Assembly (NCBI GenBank): GCA_013076295.1
Contig: RQOL01000855.1
Location: 1,364,001-1,428,000 of the forward strand
Length of the DNA: 64,000 nucleotides
Reading direction: 5' to 3'
Source: Sanderia malayensis
Taxonomy: Eukaryota; Cnidaria; Scyphozoa; Semaeostomeae; Pelagiidae
The notes under the pieces were generated by a model. The model was not told the origin of the DNA. It made no database searches and was given only the letters and a program-made list of their open reading frames with translations. The first letter of the stretch is position 1, and each line of letters opens with the position of its first letter. Positions 42,401 to 53,700 of this stretch are shown piece by piece. Made by a program: the position numbers and the translations under genes.

Positions 42401-44480
42401 GATTTTCTGGACGACGATGCAAGATCAATTGATGACGTATTAGATGATGATGATGATGATGATGATTATGATGTCGACAAAGACCAACAGGACATTTTGC
42501 GCAGAGAAGAAATGATTGACAGTGATGACGAAGTTGAAGAAATACAATCATCTTCATCCTCTGATAACACATCATCAGTACCCAAGCGACCCTCCTCTCG
42601 TCCACAGCGACCATTCACCCCACCACAACGACCAGGTGCTCCTCCGCAACGTCGAGAGGCTCCAAAGAGACCAACAGCTCCGAAAAAGCCCCAGGACCTT
42701 GCGAAACAACAACCGCAACGGCCTGTGGTTGCTGATAAGATTGAAGTGAGAAAATCGGTTAACGTTGAGCGAGTTGTACCATTGAAAGAAGCTTTTGTGA
42801 CGTCAAGATCAACACCATCGTTCAGTGAATTCGACCCTCTATCCAATGCAGCTGAAGAACGTGCAAACGAGGCTGCAAGTAAACCTGCCAGACCAGTTCG
42901 ACCAAACACTGTTCCCGTGAAACCGAGACCGCCTCTTATTGATAAAAAGAAAGAGGACACTAAGAATGAAATAGAAAAGAAGCTGGAAATTTCAAAGGAA
43001 ACGAAGAATGAAGAACGAGATGATGTAAGGATTTTTGTTCTACTCTTCTTCATCGAAGATGTGATACATTGACATGCGATAAAGATAAGTTGTAGACCCT
43101 GACGCATAGTTACTTGTGAATGTTTCATTCTAGGGAAACTCGGATGTTCAAGAGAATATTAGTACTCCATTTAATGTGACGCATTTACTTCACGTTGACC
43201 AATCAAATGTTGATGAATTCATGGTGCAGATGTCCCAATCCAAACCAGCCTCTGTTCCATCCAAGCCAGCCTCGGTCCCATCAAAATTTGAAGGTGTTTC
43301 ATCCAAGCCAGCCTCAGTTCCATCAAAATCTGAAGGTGTCAAGACAAGACGACAAGTTCCAGAAAAACCAAAATTACCCGGGGGTTTGAGGATGGAATCA
43401 TCAAAAATAACATCGACTGGTAATGACGTTGATCACGTTGGTGAAGATAATCCTGTGAAAAGGCCCGTTGCAGCCAAAAGAGTCAAGAAAAAACCTGCAC
43501 CAAAACCTTGTGATGATGATAACACAAGTTCAGCTCTTTATTCAACGATTGATGAAGATTTGAAGAACGATATCAAGGCGATGCAGGCGAATGTTACAGA
43601 TGATGTGAATGATGCAAGTAAGAAGGCTCCTCCAAGACCAAAGAAAAGACCTGTTTCGGCTGCAATTACTCTTACTGAAAGCGATCGCAGTGATTTCACG
43701 ATGGATGAAACAACTCAACAAAACAGAATGGTTAAATCAGCTAGCATTGATTATCATCAACCCCCAAGTTTGCCCCTCCGAAATTCACACCACGATGAGG
43801 ACAATGGTGATGTTGATCATGATGGTGGTGAAAATGCGAAAGATGAAGATGCCAGCTGCCTGTATGCAAAAGTTAATAAGACAAGAACAAGTTGGATTCC
43901 ACTCAGCAGCCCTGAAGAGGTATCAAATGAAATTGTCATGTCTCCGGATGGTAAACCCATTCTACCTCCGAGGAAATTCACTCTTGAAGACTACGATGAT
44001 GAAGTTGATCATCATCATGATGTTACCGATGAGAATGAAAATAAAAGCACAGAGATAGGAGAGCGCACCCACAATGAAAGAAATGAACTGGTGAGACCAC
44101 CTTTACCTGCACGTAAAGGACCACCCTTGGCACCAAGACCAACATCGACCCTGTCAGATGATATTGATGGTCTATATACGAGTGTAGACGATACTAGGGG
44201 CAGTGGAATTTTTCCTGACACTGCAGTTAATAAGCGAACTGGTCTAAAGAAAGGAAAACCGCCACTGCCTCCGAGACACGAGACAAAAGACAATACCGCT
44301 AGTGTCGACGCTGCGAAGGAGCAAATTAACAATCGAACATCTGATGTCTTTACAGAAATTGATCTAAGTGATGATGTCACGCCGACCACGTACCCTCCTC
44401 GCAGGCCAAAACCTCCTCTCCCCCCTAGACACGAAGGGGGGCAAAAGAAGACTCCACCAACGCTTCCACCACGAAAGTAG
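36476..44480 (+). CDS. SYNJ1: Synaptojanin, dual Sac1 / inositol 5-phosphatase
   Basis: Twenty exons: 36476-36599, 36705-36791, 36895-37165, 37403-37628, 37712-37795, 38045-38203, 38354-38523, 38621-38702, 38805-38963, 39238-39406, 39495-39780, 39881-40021, 40126-40318, 40667-40825, 40935-41163, 41334-41409, 41557-41772, 41862-41940, 42191-43024, 43134-44480; 1696 residues, phases close. The Sac domain (about 1-510) has the CX5R motif [12 protein letters not shown]. The 5-phosphatase (about 525-850) has [27 protein letters not shown] and TSDHRP. An RRM-like segment follows (about 860-960). The long tail has Asp runs and many proline motifs ([38 protein letters not shown] twice) for SH3 partners such as endophilin and amphiphysin. 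It removes PI(4,5)P2 from coated vesicles after endocytosis. The symbol is for the family; one gene may correspond to both vertebrate SYNJ1 and SYNJ2. Confidence 0.96.
38265..38328. repeat. ATATCATACGT tandem repeat
   Basis: Short tandem copies of ATATCATACGT in the synaptojanin intron before exon 7. Confidence 0.8.
40324..40594 (+). repeat. 27-bp minisatellite in a synaptojanin intron
   Basis: About ten copies of GGTAGGTGTAGTTGATTCAA-type units of 27 bases start within ten bases of the exon 13 donor. The length is a multiple of three, so the frame from exon 13 stays open through most of it. Confidence 0.9.
41981..42128. mobile_element. Best-preserved pogo-like MITE, 148 bp, TA target duplication
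   Basis: The ends CAGTACAAACCCGTATATAA and, as reverse complement, CAGCAAAACCCCGCATATAA are imperfect inverted repeats flanked by TA (41979-41980 and 42129-42130). CAGT ends with TA duplications are typical of pogo/Tc1-type elements. It lies in the synaptojanin intron before exon 19. Confidence 0.75.
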
Positions 44481-44780
44481 CGATATATGTTCTTGACTTT
44501 TTCCAGTAGTGTAATTTCTTACCCAACCTAATGCCTATTGTATTTTATATTAGCTAATCATTTTTATAATTTACCTTGTTCTAAGCCAAGTTGATAGAAA
44601 TATTTGAATGTGTTTTGCAAATGATGAGAACTGTCTTCTGATTCCTCAACTGCGGGGATTGGGTGTTGCGGAGGAGAGAAAGCTTGCATAGACGTCACGT
44701 GTTTATATTGTTCCTTGTCATGAGAGAGACCAGACAAGACAAACCACAAGTTATTTTTGTGCTATTTCATCATTTCTGTG
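44481..44780. other. Short gap between synaptojanin stop and MsrA start
   Basis: No gene seen. It should contain the synaptojanin 3' UTR and the MsrA promoter. Confidence 0.5.
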
Positions 44781-45801
44781 ATGCTCTGGTTGCGACTGAA
44801 AGCATTAGTGGCAAGTGTCGTTCCTTCGTTAACATTTATAGCTACGTTTGCAGCAGTTTCTGGTGGAGCGAGAGCAACGCTGATGGAAAACTCGACAAGA
44901 ACTTGCGGATTTGAGAAGGCGACTTTCGCCATGGCCTGATTTTGGTTTCCGGAGGCCCAATTTGGAGCTGCAAATGGGGTCATCCGGACTAAAGTTGGCT
45001 ATACTGGCGGAAAAAAGCCTTCTCCTACATACTCTAGCATGTAAGTATATCCACCACTTTCTCTTTCAATAGTTAAACTTTAAAATTCCTGAATTAACAT
45101 TGAGTTGTAATGTAATGTTGTGATGAAAGGTTGGGGTTAGGCCCAGTTCAGGCATTGGCCAAGCCAGCATGATTCAATGAAAATCTATCGATTTATTTTA
45201 GTGGGGACCACACAGAAACTATTGAAATAGAGTTTAACCCATCAGAAATAAGTTACGAAGAATTATTGCAAGTATTTTGGAGTCATCATGATCCTACGGC
45301 GATTGTTAAACGGCAGTACATGTCTGCTATATTTTATCATAATGACGAGCAGAAATCGTTGGCTGAAAAAACTCGTGAAGCTGAACAAATGAAGAAAATG
45401 GCGAGAAAAATACGCACACAAATTCTTCCTGCTGAAAAATTCTACAACGCTGAAAAGTAAGTTAAGATATCCACCCGATAGTTAAACGATAATTATGATG
45501 ATTACGACCATAATTTTGACGTCATGTTGATTATGATGATTATGTGTCGAATTTCAGTTACCACCAGAAGTACATTTTGCGACAAAACGGAAAGATTTTC
45601 AAATCATTAAATCTCTCTGACCAAGAAGTGATTACATCTCCATTGGCATCAAAGTTGACTGGATATTTGGGTGGATTTGGTGGCTATGACAGACTTGATG
45701 CAGAAATAAACTCATGGGGTTTGGATGAAGCTCAAAACACTATGATCAGACATATTGTCAAGAAGAAAGGATGTGATGGATTATTTTGCTCTATTAAATA
45801 A
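44781..45801 (+). CDS. MSRA: Peptide-methionine (S)-S-oxide reductase, probable selenoprotein (in-frame TGA)
   Basis: Three exons: 44781-45040, 45202-45456, 45558-45801. They are 253 codons with exact phase closure if TGA 44937-44939 (codon 53) is read through. The family motif around the catalytic residue is normally GCFW. Here the frame reads KATFAMA-TGA-FWFPEAQFG, then GVIRTKVGYTGG, SIGDHTETIEIEF, FWSHHDPT and YHQKYILRQN, all canonical MsrA. The stop is therefore precisely at the redox-active Cys position, and selenocysteine is the simplest reading. The N-terminus (MLWLRLKALVASVVPSLTF) looks like a targeting or signal sequence. C-terminal Cys residues (KKGCDGLFCS) could be resolving cysteines. 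The enzyme reduces methionine-S-sulfoxide in proteins. I could not find a convincing SECIS in the ~360-base downstream gap (ATGA 45849, TGAT 45911, pairing poor), which leaves pseudogene or polymorphism open. Confidence 0.88.
44937..44939 (+). other. Candidate selenocysteine codon (UGA) in MsrA
   Basis: In-frame TGA at the position of the catalytic cysteine, with intact homologous sequence on both sides and phase-correct exons downstream. Confidence 0.75.
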
Positions 45802-46161
45802 CTTTAATTCTTTCTATTAGCTTTCTGTTTCTTTCATAAAGGTAGATTATGATGCTATACTGAAAAATCATGTTTGGTTTAGTTGAGAGCCTTCTATCTT
45901 GTGTAAAAAATGATAAAAGCATTTTTATTGTAACCAGAATGTATAGTTATTCTGTTGTTTTATTCCCATTGTTTTCTTGGCAAATATAATTTACGTTAAA
46001 GCCAAAGCATCAGCTAAACTCTTGCACGAACGACCCAAAACTCAAACAATTGCTTGAAATTAGTGAGCCACAACCTCATCTCTCTCTCTCGCTCTCTGAT
46101 CTGATCTGACACGCTTGCCTGACAGCAACATACGCTGATGTAGACACAAGATGTAAAAGTG
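45802..46161. other. Convergent 3' UTR region of MsrA and zinc-finger gene
   Basis: 360 AT-rich bases with a (TC)n stretch at about 46077-46100. If MsrA is a selenoprotein, its SECIS element should be transcribed from here or beyond, overlapping the opposing gene. Confidence 0.5.
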
Positions 46162-49100
46162 CTACCTGATGTCTTGAATATTAACTGTACTTTCCTCGTA
46201 TGCATGATCTTCCGTGACTATCTCGAGATCATCTTCTGGGCCAAGTTGAGAATACATATGGTCCACCATTGTTGGATTGTTGGAGATATTCAAAAGATGC
46301 TCACTGACCGTGTGCGATGACTCCATTAACGATGAGACATAACTATCGTGTGAAGAATAATGATTGAAACCACTGCTCAATGTCGACGCACGCCTTTCGC
46401 TTATGCAGTCCTGTAAAACAACAAGACATTTGACTAACGTGTGCATATGCAATAGTAATTATGCGAGGGATCTCTCCCAAGAATAACAACGTGCTTTATA
46501 ACCAAGCAGTACTCGTCTCATCAAAGAGTTGGGAAGGTTCAGAAGAGGATTTTTGAGACCTAACAAAGTTGAAAAACTTAGAATTTCAAGGATAAATTGG
46601 CATGCAAGCACAAAATTCTTAGTGTTGTGTCTATAATGAATTATCTATCAACATATAATGTCACAAATTTTATTCATAGCACAACATTGCACTTCCATCA
46701 GGCGTCAATGTTCAGTAACTTAAAACTTGACAATTGTTGCTAAGAAAGCCTTAAGAAAGTTTTAGCACTAAAATTGGGATCTTGTAAAAAATAACGTGCA
46801 TCTAATATGGAAAATATAGAGGAGAAGAGAAAGGAGTGGGCATAATCTAATAAGAAAAGGGTTTGTACCTCAATCATCATTGCAACATCATGACTGACAG
46901 ATCTATCGAATTTTCTGTTGATTGTCAGGTCTTCAGTGGCACATGTTTCCATTCTTCCGATATCATCGTTAGCAAGAAACGAAGACATTCCATTTTCAAT
47001 AAGAAACGACTTCATTTCCACCATTGAATCAGAAGCATTAACAGATCCGAAGTGATCCGAAACACTGAGCGATTTCTCGATTGCAGGATCCATATTACGA
47101 TTGTCTGAGGTAACGAATGGATTCGGATCACCTGATAAAAGAGTTCGATTGTACGCGTGATCATTGCGATATTCATTCGAAAGGTATTCGGTTGTCTGAA
47201 GCTCCTGTGGAAGAAATCTGGTCATTGAAAGAGGTACTGTTACTGATTCACCACCGAATATCGAGTTTGCGAAATCCAGTTTGGCTGCTTCGCTCCCTGT
47301 TGAGGTGAATTGCTCACTGCTCGAAATGTTGCTATCTGCTGAATTTTGAGACAATACAACCTGATTCTTGTCCTGTTTATTCTTTCGCTGATTATTCTCT
47401 GATAATAATGATGATGATGATATTGTTTCGTGTTTTTTTGCGTTCTGCTTCATAGCAGAAACAACTGAGGTTGGCATCGTGAGTTTATAATTAGTTGTCT
47501 CGTTGATGTATTGAAAGCATTCTGCCTCTCCCAGTGCAACAACTGCGTAATGCGAATCGACCTTCGTATCAGAATTACAATCATTGCTATCCATCGAAAT
47601 GCTGGCGTTGAACTTTTCAGGCGCAAGGATGTCTTCGTGGGTTCGAGTATTCGTCGAATCAGTGGCCAGTTGGGTGCTTCTCGTCTGAGGTGCAGAGATA
47701 GACGAATCAGGTCGCATTCCAACTAATACAACACAACCAGTATCTGAAAGACAAACGCATTGTCAAAGTTACGCGAAAGAAAGCACACACGTATTAAATG
47801 CATATTGAAATAGAGAGCTATCTCCTATAACACAGAGAGGCTTCGTATAAGCACGTATAAGACAATACAAGCACACCGTTAAACATACAGCTATTTCACC
47901 CAGCTTAAATCTACATAAAACCTATTCAATTTTGACAAAGAACAGGCATACATGAATTTAAAAATAGACCTGGTTTTTCTTGCTATAGGCAGAGAGTTTA
48001 CCTTTGTCAGAAGAACAATTGTCATTTCGGTTCTCTTCAAGTTCCTGGGCTTGCTGAATTTGGGCTTGGTGGCGCTTGATGTGACATGTCAATGTTGGTT
48101 TAGAGAAATATTCCTTTGTGCAGTCCTTGATGGGACAAGAATAGCGAAATAGCTTAGTGTGAGTATGTAAGTGATGCTTCAGTGAACCACCGACTGTAAA
48201 CTTCGAAGAACAGCCTGTGAGAGAAAACAAAATGCATACTCAAAATTGATAGTCCATTATTATCTGATGTGGATCTGGTTAATTCTCAGGGAAATAGAAA
48301 ACTCAAAAAGATAGCGTATTGACCTTCTATTGGACACGAATATGGTTTTTTGCCGTCGTGTTGACTTATGTGTTTCCTTAAATGGTCTTGTCTCTTAAAC
48401 GCAGCACCGCAACCATCAATTGTGCAAGAAAACGGGCGAACATCAGAATGGTTCTTCATGTGTCGATTCAATTTATACGAGGACACAAAAGAAGCGCCAC
48501 AGTTCTGGAATGGGAAAAAAACCGTTAATAACATATAAACTTGCAAGCTATAAAACAATTACATAATAGTGAGTGCTTTAATATAAAATAAGTACCCAAA
48601 ATGCTTAATTCAGCCTCCAAGGGGGGCTAATTAGTTTTGAGGTCTCAGGCAAGACTTCTTAGAAAAGGGAGTTAATTGAGAAAGGTGTCTTAATAGAGCA
48701 TTTACAGAATCTGTGAAACTTAATCACCTCTTTCTTGCATTTAAATGGTCTCTCATTTGTATGTGAACGTGTGTGAATATCGAGAAGAGATTTCTTGGTG
48801 AACGTTTTACTACATTCAGAGCACTTGTGCTTTCCATGAGATAGAATGTGCTCATTTAACATTTCCACGCTTTCAAGCACTGCTTTGCAATTATCTTCAC
48901 GACATCTGTAATGAAATGACACAAGATAACAACAACCAATGCCTAAATCAAGTCAGCTGCCCAGCGTTTGCATCTGGAATCCTCTGGGATTAATAAAATT
49001 GCACAATAACTCACCTGAATGATTTGATTTCATGGCTCTTCTTCTTGTGTGATTCCAACTTTTGCGATGTGGCAAATTCCGCACCACATCCTTCAACCGG

Positions 49101-50404
49101 ACATTTGCACGGCTTTGAATGTGATTGAAGATGAACTTTTAATCCGCAAGCTTCAGTGAATGATTTCTTGCAACTCTCTTCAGGGCACTACAATAATTCA
49201 TCACAAAATACATAAAACAAATATGTGAAATATACAGCAGATTGGTGCTGTTTTAGACATTCATTGAATAGTTTTGGCTCTTATAAAAAGCGATCTAATT
49301 CCCTTCCATCCCCTGTGCCTCTATCGGACAAGCCTTGAAGGTAGCTTTGAAAATGCTAATCAAATGAAAGCATGTACTTACTATATATTTCTTGTTCATA
49401 GAATGAACCATTAAATGTCTTTCCAGTTTGTATTTTGTATGAAATGACCAACCACAACCATCAAAGTCACACTAGAAAATAATTTAATTTAATTTAATTA
49501 ACGACAATGGCACTTTCAAGAAATAGCTGATAGGATAAGAGCTCTTCTATGCAACAAATGTTAGTCTGATATAATAAGTATGCTGTTGAGATGGTTACTT
49601 TGAATCGAAGATGCCCTGTGTGCGTGAAACTGTGCTGCTTTAGGTCAGTTTTCTTTGAGAACTTCATCTTGCATACTTTACAAATGTACGAGGAGGTAGA
49701 TATTGATGCTTCATAATCCTGGAGAATTGAAAACATAACAAATGACCCTTCTACAATTAAGCAACTGACAGATAAACCAACGAGGCATCTGTGTTTCTTT
49801 GTGGTATCTTTCCAAATAAAACTGGAACATACATTATTTATATTTTGTTGTTCAGAATCAGCAGGTATCATTGACAACTGGGAGTTCTGAGCATCCTTTA
49901 TTTTAGTATTTCCAGATGAGACAGTATTTCCAAATATGACACCAATTGCATGAAGTAAATGATCAACTGGTCCACTAGTTCCAAAATTTGAGCCAGAAAT
50001 TGTGGGAACCATATTTGAATCACGTTGCGTATCTAGGATCAAATAAAGAAAGAAATAGTTTAGTTTTTCGTTAGTCTTTTTACACTACTGCAGCGTAGGC
50101 GAAAGGCAATATAACTTATATGTAAACAAAACCATGTGATGTTGGGGGTGTGTCAGTCGAAAAATTTATCAATAAATAGACAACACTGTTCATCCTCTCG
50201 GCCTACGCCAATACTGCATTGCTGTATACCTATATAATTTCCCAGGCACAATTATACAATTCAGAGGGAAAATTCAACATAAATCGCATAAAGAAAAATG
50301 TCTTCGTTACCAGCAGTATTTTGACAGTTATTGCCATCCTGTTCGCTACTATCGTTTGATTCGCTTTGCCCCAATGGCAATTTTGGCATCCCTCCGGCCG
50401 CCAT
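46162..50404 (-). CDS. Ten-finger C2H2 zinc-finger transcription factor, ZXD-like
   Basis: Ten exons in plus coordinates: 50311-50404, 49833-50032, 49599-49718, 49382-49471, 49015-49187, 48728-48905, 48324-48504, 48002-48214, 46869-47743, 46162-46410; 790 residues, phases close. An N-terminal Ser/Asn/Gln-rich region (about 1-100) precedes ten C2H2 fingers (about 108-410). They start [10 protein letters not shown] and continue with [74 protein letters not shown] and [10 protein letters not shown]. The many CxxxxC fingers with GCG and GCGW motifs resemble ZXD and TFIIIA-type proteins. The ~290-residue exon that follows is Ser/Asn-rich with acidic stretches and hydrophobic clusters ([19 protein letters not shown]), plausible activation domain. 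Ten fingers plus a long C-terminal activation region is the ZXDC layout, but identity needs an alignment. Confidence 0.85.
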
Positions 50405-50790
50405 TTTGTCTTTCTCAAGCCATTCATTTATGACCTGTAATGAATTGCATTGCTAAAAGCATTTGCTCAAACTTCTGATCCCTCATTTACCTGGCGTGCA
50501 AAACAATTGGTACAATTAATAAGATAATGGCATTATAATCTTTACAGGTTAAAATATTGCATGCTTCTTTAGATATGACATTATCATCTTGCCTGCCTTA
50601 TTACTTTTGAGGCACTATCGAAATATCGGACCTTCGAAAAATCGGGTTCGCAATTCGTTTGATTGAGAAAAAGAAACTTTGAAAATATTACATGGTTTAA
50701 ACCGAAATTGAAGAGTTGGTGATAGAAAAAACTGCCGATAAAAGAGAAATATTAAAAGGAGAAACTTGACAATAATATAAAGACAACAAA
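50405..50790. promoter_or_regulatory. Shared 5' region of zinc-finger and phosphagen-kinase-like genes
   Basis: 386 bases lie between divergent start codons; no motif assigned. Confidence 0.4.
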
Positions 50791-53700
50791 ATGGCTTTTT
50801 TTTCTTTTGGCCAATCATTGAAGAGAAGATTGTCAAGGTCGAAGCGAAGTTGCAATGAAAATGACAAGAAATGTAATGGATGCTCACCAACATATGAAGT
50901 CAATTTGAGTCACAGCAGCAGAGAAGAAGATGAAGAATTCAACATGGGATTCTCGCCAGAAATAAAGTCATCAGAACGAAAAGAAATAAATACAAAGTTA
51001 AATTTAAATGAAGAAGGTTACTCATTTGATAAAGCAAGCGAATCAATTGAAAATTTGTTTGTTGCATCAAGCATTTTAAGACAAAAAAAGAAAGACGTAA
51101 TTGTTGTAAAACAATTCTGCAATGTTGCAGTTGGGCCTGATCTATGCATGAAATTGAAAGACAAATCAGTCCAAACAAAAGCAGATATGAAACATAGATA
51201 CACGGATACAAAGGACTTAGAAACAATTGGCAATAGTTATAACGAGCAGGAAGAGAACCAAGTCGACATGGATGTGCTGACAAAAGTTTGGAAGGACGAA
51301 TGGTTGAATTCGTTAAATAATAACTCAAATCATTTTAGTCTTTTAAAAGAAATAAAGAATCAAAATAAATCATTGGCGAGACCAAAGTTTTTGAAATGCA
51401 TCGATAAGAAATACCAACAGCAAAAATACCAGCAAAAAGAAAACGAAGAAAAATTACAAAATAATAAAGAAAATGACTTTGAGTTTTCACTGAGTTTTGT
51501 CCTGGATTTTCTGCCAGATTTATCGGAGAATCGATCATTAATGGCAAATTACATGACGAGGAATCTATTCAATGAATTAAAGGATATCAAAACGCCAACA
51601 AATGGAATTAACATTGGAAAAATTATACAACAAGGTAAAAAACTATGCAAAAACGCTTCTTAAATGTGCAGCATTTTTTATCCAAATAAACAATTTATTT
51701 TTCGTATAGGTATCATAAACAGTGGCGACGAGCGTTGTGTTGGCATAACTGCGTGTGATGTAGAATCGTACTCGTATTTTGCTGACATCTTTACGCCAAT
51801 GATTCGAGAGCTTCGACCTGATTTCAATCCTGATAAAGTTCTCCAGAAGATCGAATTGAAGTCTGCTGAAGACAGACTAGCGTCCATAGGGTATGCTTCG
51901 AATTGCTTTGCACTGAATAAACGCAGAATATAAATGCCTGTTGCGTGGAGAAGTAAAGGCATTTTCACGCTGTCTGCTATGCTATATAAATTCAATCTCC
52001 TGCCTGTTATCATGCTACGTGTATGAGCTCTCGGTTCTATTCCAGATGTATTAAGAATGATTTCATATTTGAAATGAGAATAACTGTGAAACGCTCATTG
52101 GCAAATTTTCCTTTCACATCCCATTGCAATAAGGACGAAAGACGAATCGTTCAAACTGTCCTCGCAAATGCTTGTCAGAATATTACAGGTATACGAAAGC
52201 CAAGTTGCATCTGGTCGATGCTTTTAATAAAGTACTTGTAATTCCCGCGTGTATCATATATAGATATGCCAATACACTTTGATTCAATAATAGATCTTTA
52301 TAGCATAGTATGAATGCTTTTTTAAATGCTTCTTTGAAGGGGAGCTCGAAGGAAATTGCTGGCTACTTGACCGTCTATGCAAAGAAGAAAAAGCCTTCTT
52401 CAAAGACGAGGAGAAGAAATTCAACAACAAACTCAAGTCAGCCAATTGGAAATCAGCTGGGATATCACGTGACTGGCCAGACGGCCGTGCCATTTTCAAA
52501 GGAGGTCGACAAGAAAGTTTCATCGTCATGATCAATGGGGAGGAGCACCTGACCATGTGTTTATCAGTTTACGACGGAGACCTGCAGGTATCAACTATGT
52601 ACAGTTGATTTTTTAGCATATATCATATCACCCCATAAGGCTTCCAGCCCACACTTGGGGCATTCGACTGAGACAGGGAGGAGAAATTTAGCAGAGGATA
52701 AATTATGTGCATAATCAGCCATACATTTCATATGAGTTGTCAACTGACAATCGACGTTACAGCATTCCAAGTATCGCTGTTCCGTGTCCACCATTCCACA
52801 AATATGGCATTTTATAGATGATGCTTCTGGTTCGTTGTTGTTGGCATGGTTTCGTGTTGTTGTTGTTGTTGTTGTTGGTTTGTCAGTGACAGAAATTAAG
52901 CCATACGCAATGGGAATACCGTATTTCCTCTATTAAGCGCCCACCCTCTATTAACCGCCCCCCTCCAATAAGCGCCCACCCTAAAATCAAAAAGTGTGAA
53001 ATAAGCGCCCCCCTCTATTAACCGCCCAGGGCGGTTAATAGAATTCTTACATTTTCACTGATTGGTTCAAATAATAGCGTAGAAACATGTGAATAGACAT
53101 CAATTCCTTTCTTTTATCAATGGCAACATAAGCAAGTAGTTTAAGACCAAAGTTAGTCATTATATTTTAAGGAAAATATCCATTTTTAATATTTGTCAAT
53201 TCAATGTCCATGTGTGGGGCTTTACTATGCTGTAGCATTTATCATTTCTTCCAAAAAAATGCTAACATAGCATTTTTTAACGTATGTCAATGAATAACAA
53301 TCGGAACTTTGTTATCATTGATTATTGTTATACACTATTATTGTTAACATAAGATTATTGTTTTGTTTTTGAAGATGCTTGATTTTAAAATTTTAGGACT
53401 ATGAAATAACCGCCCCCCTCCAATAAGCGCCCCCCTCTAATAAGCGCCCACCCAATTTTGCGAAATATTTATTAAGCGCCCGGGCGCTTAATAGAGGAAA
53501 TACGGTATGCACTGGAGGTTGTGATTTAATAGGCAGCGATGAAATATGCTCTTGTTTCAGCCATTGAATTGTCAATGGCAGTCGATTCCACGGTCCAGTT
53601 CTGAGCATTTCGGATACGATTCGCAAACAGAATTCATATTGGCTTTCGCGTTTGGTTTTCCGGGCCAAATGTCTGAGCCGTCGTGAAGATGATGGATGCT

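Noticed and set aside
42466..43128. 220-residue minus-strand frame opposite synaptojanin
   Set aside because: Mirror of the biased proline- and aspartate-rich coding exon on the plus strand.
44937..44939. Reading the MsrA TGA as a true stop with a start at 45266 or later
   Set aside because: It would remove the catalytic motif and the GYTGG and GDHTE regions although these are intact and phase-correct.
44762..44983. Minus-strand frame opposite MsrA exon 1
   Set aside because: The plus strand encodes the highly conserved MsrA motif; the antisense frame has no support.
45849..45914. SECIS element formed by ATGA 45849-45852 and TGAT 45911-45914
   Set aside because: Only about five scattered base pairs form next to the quartet; the helix is too weak to claim.
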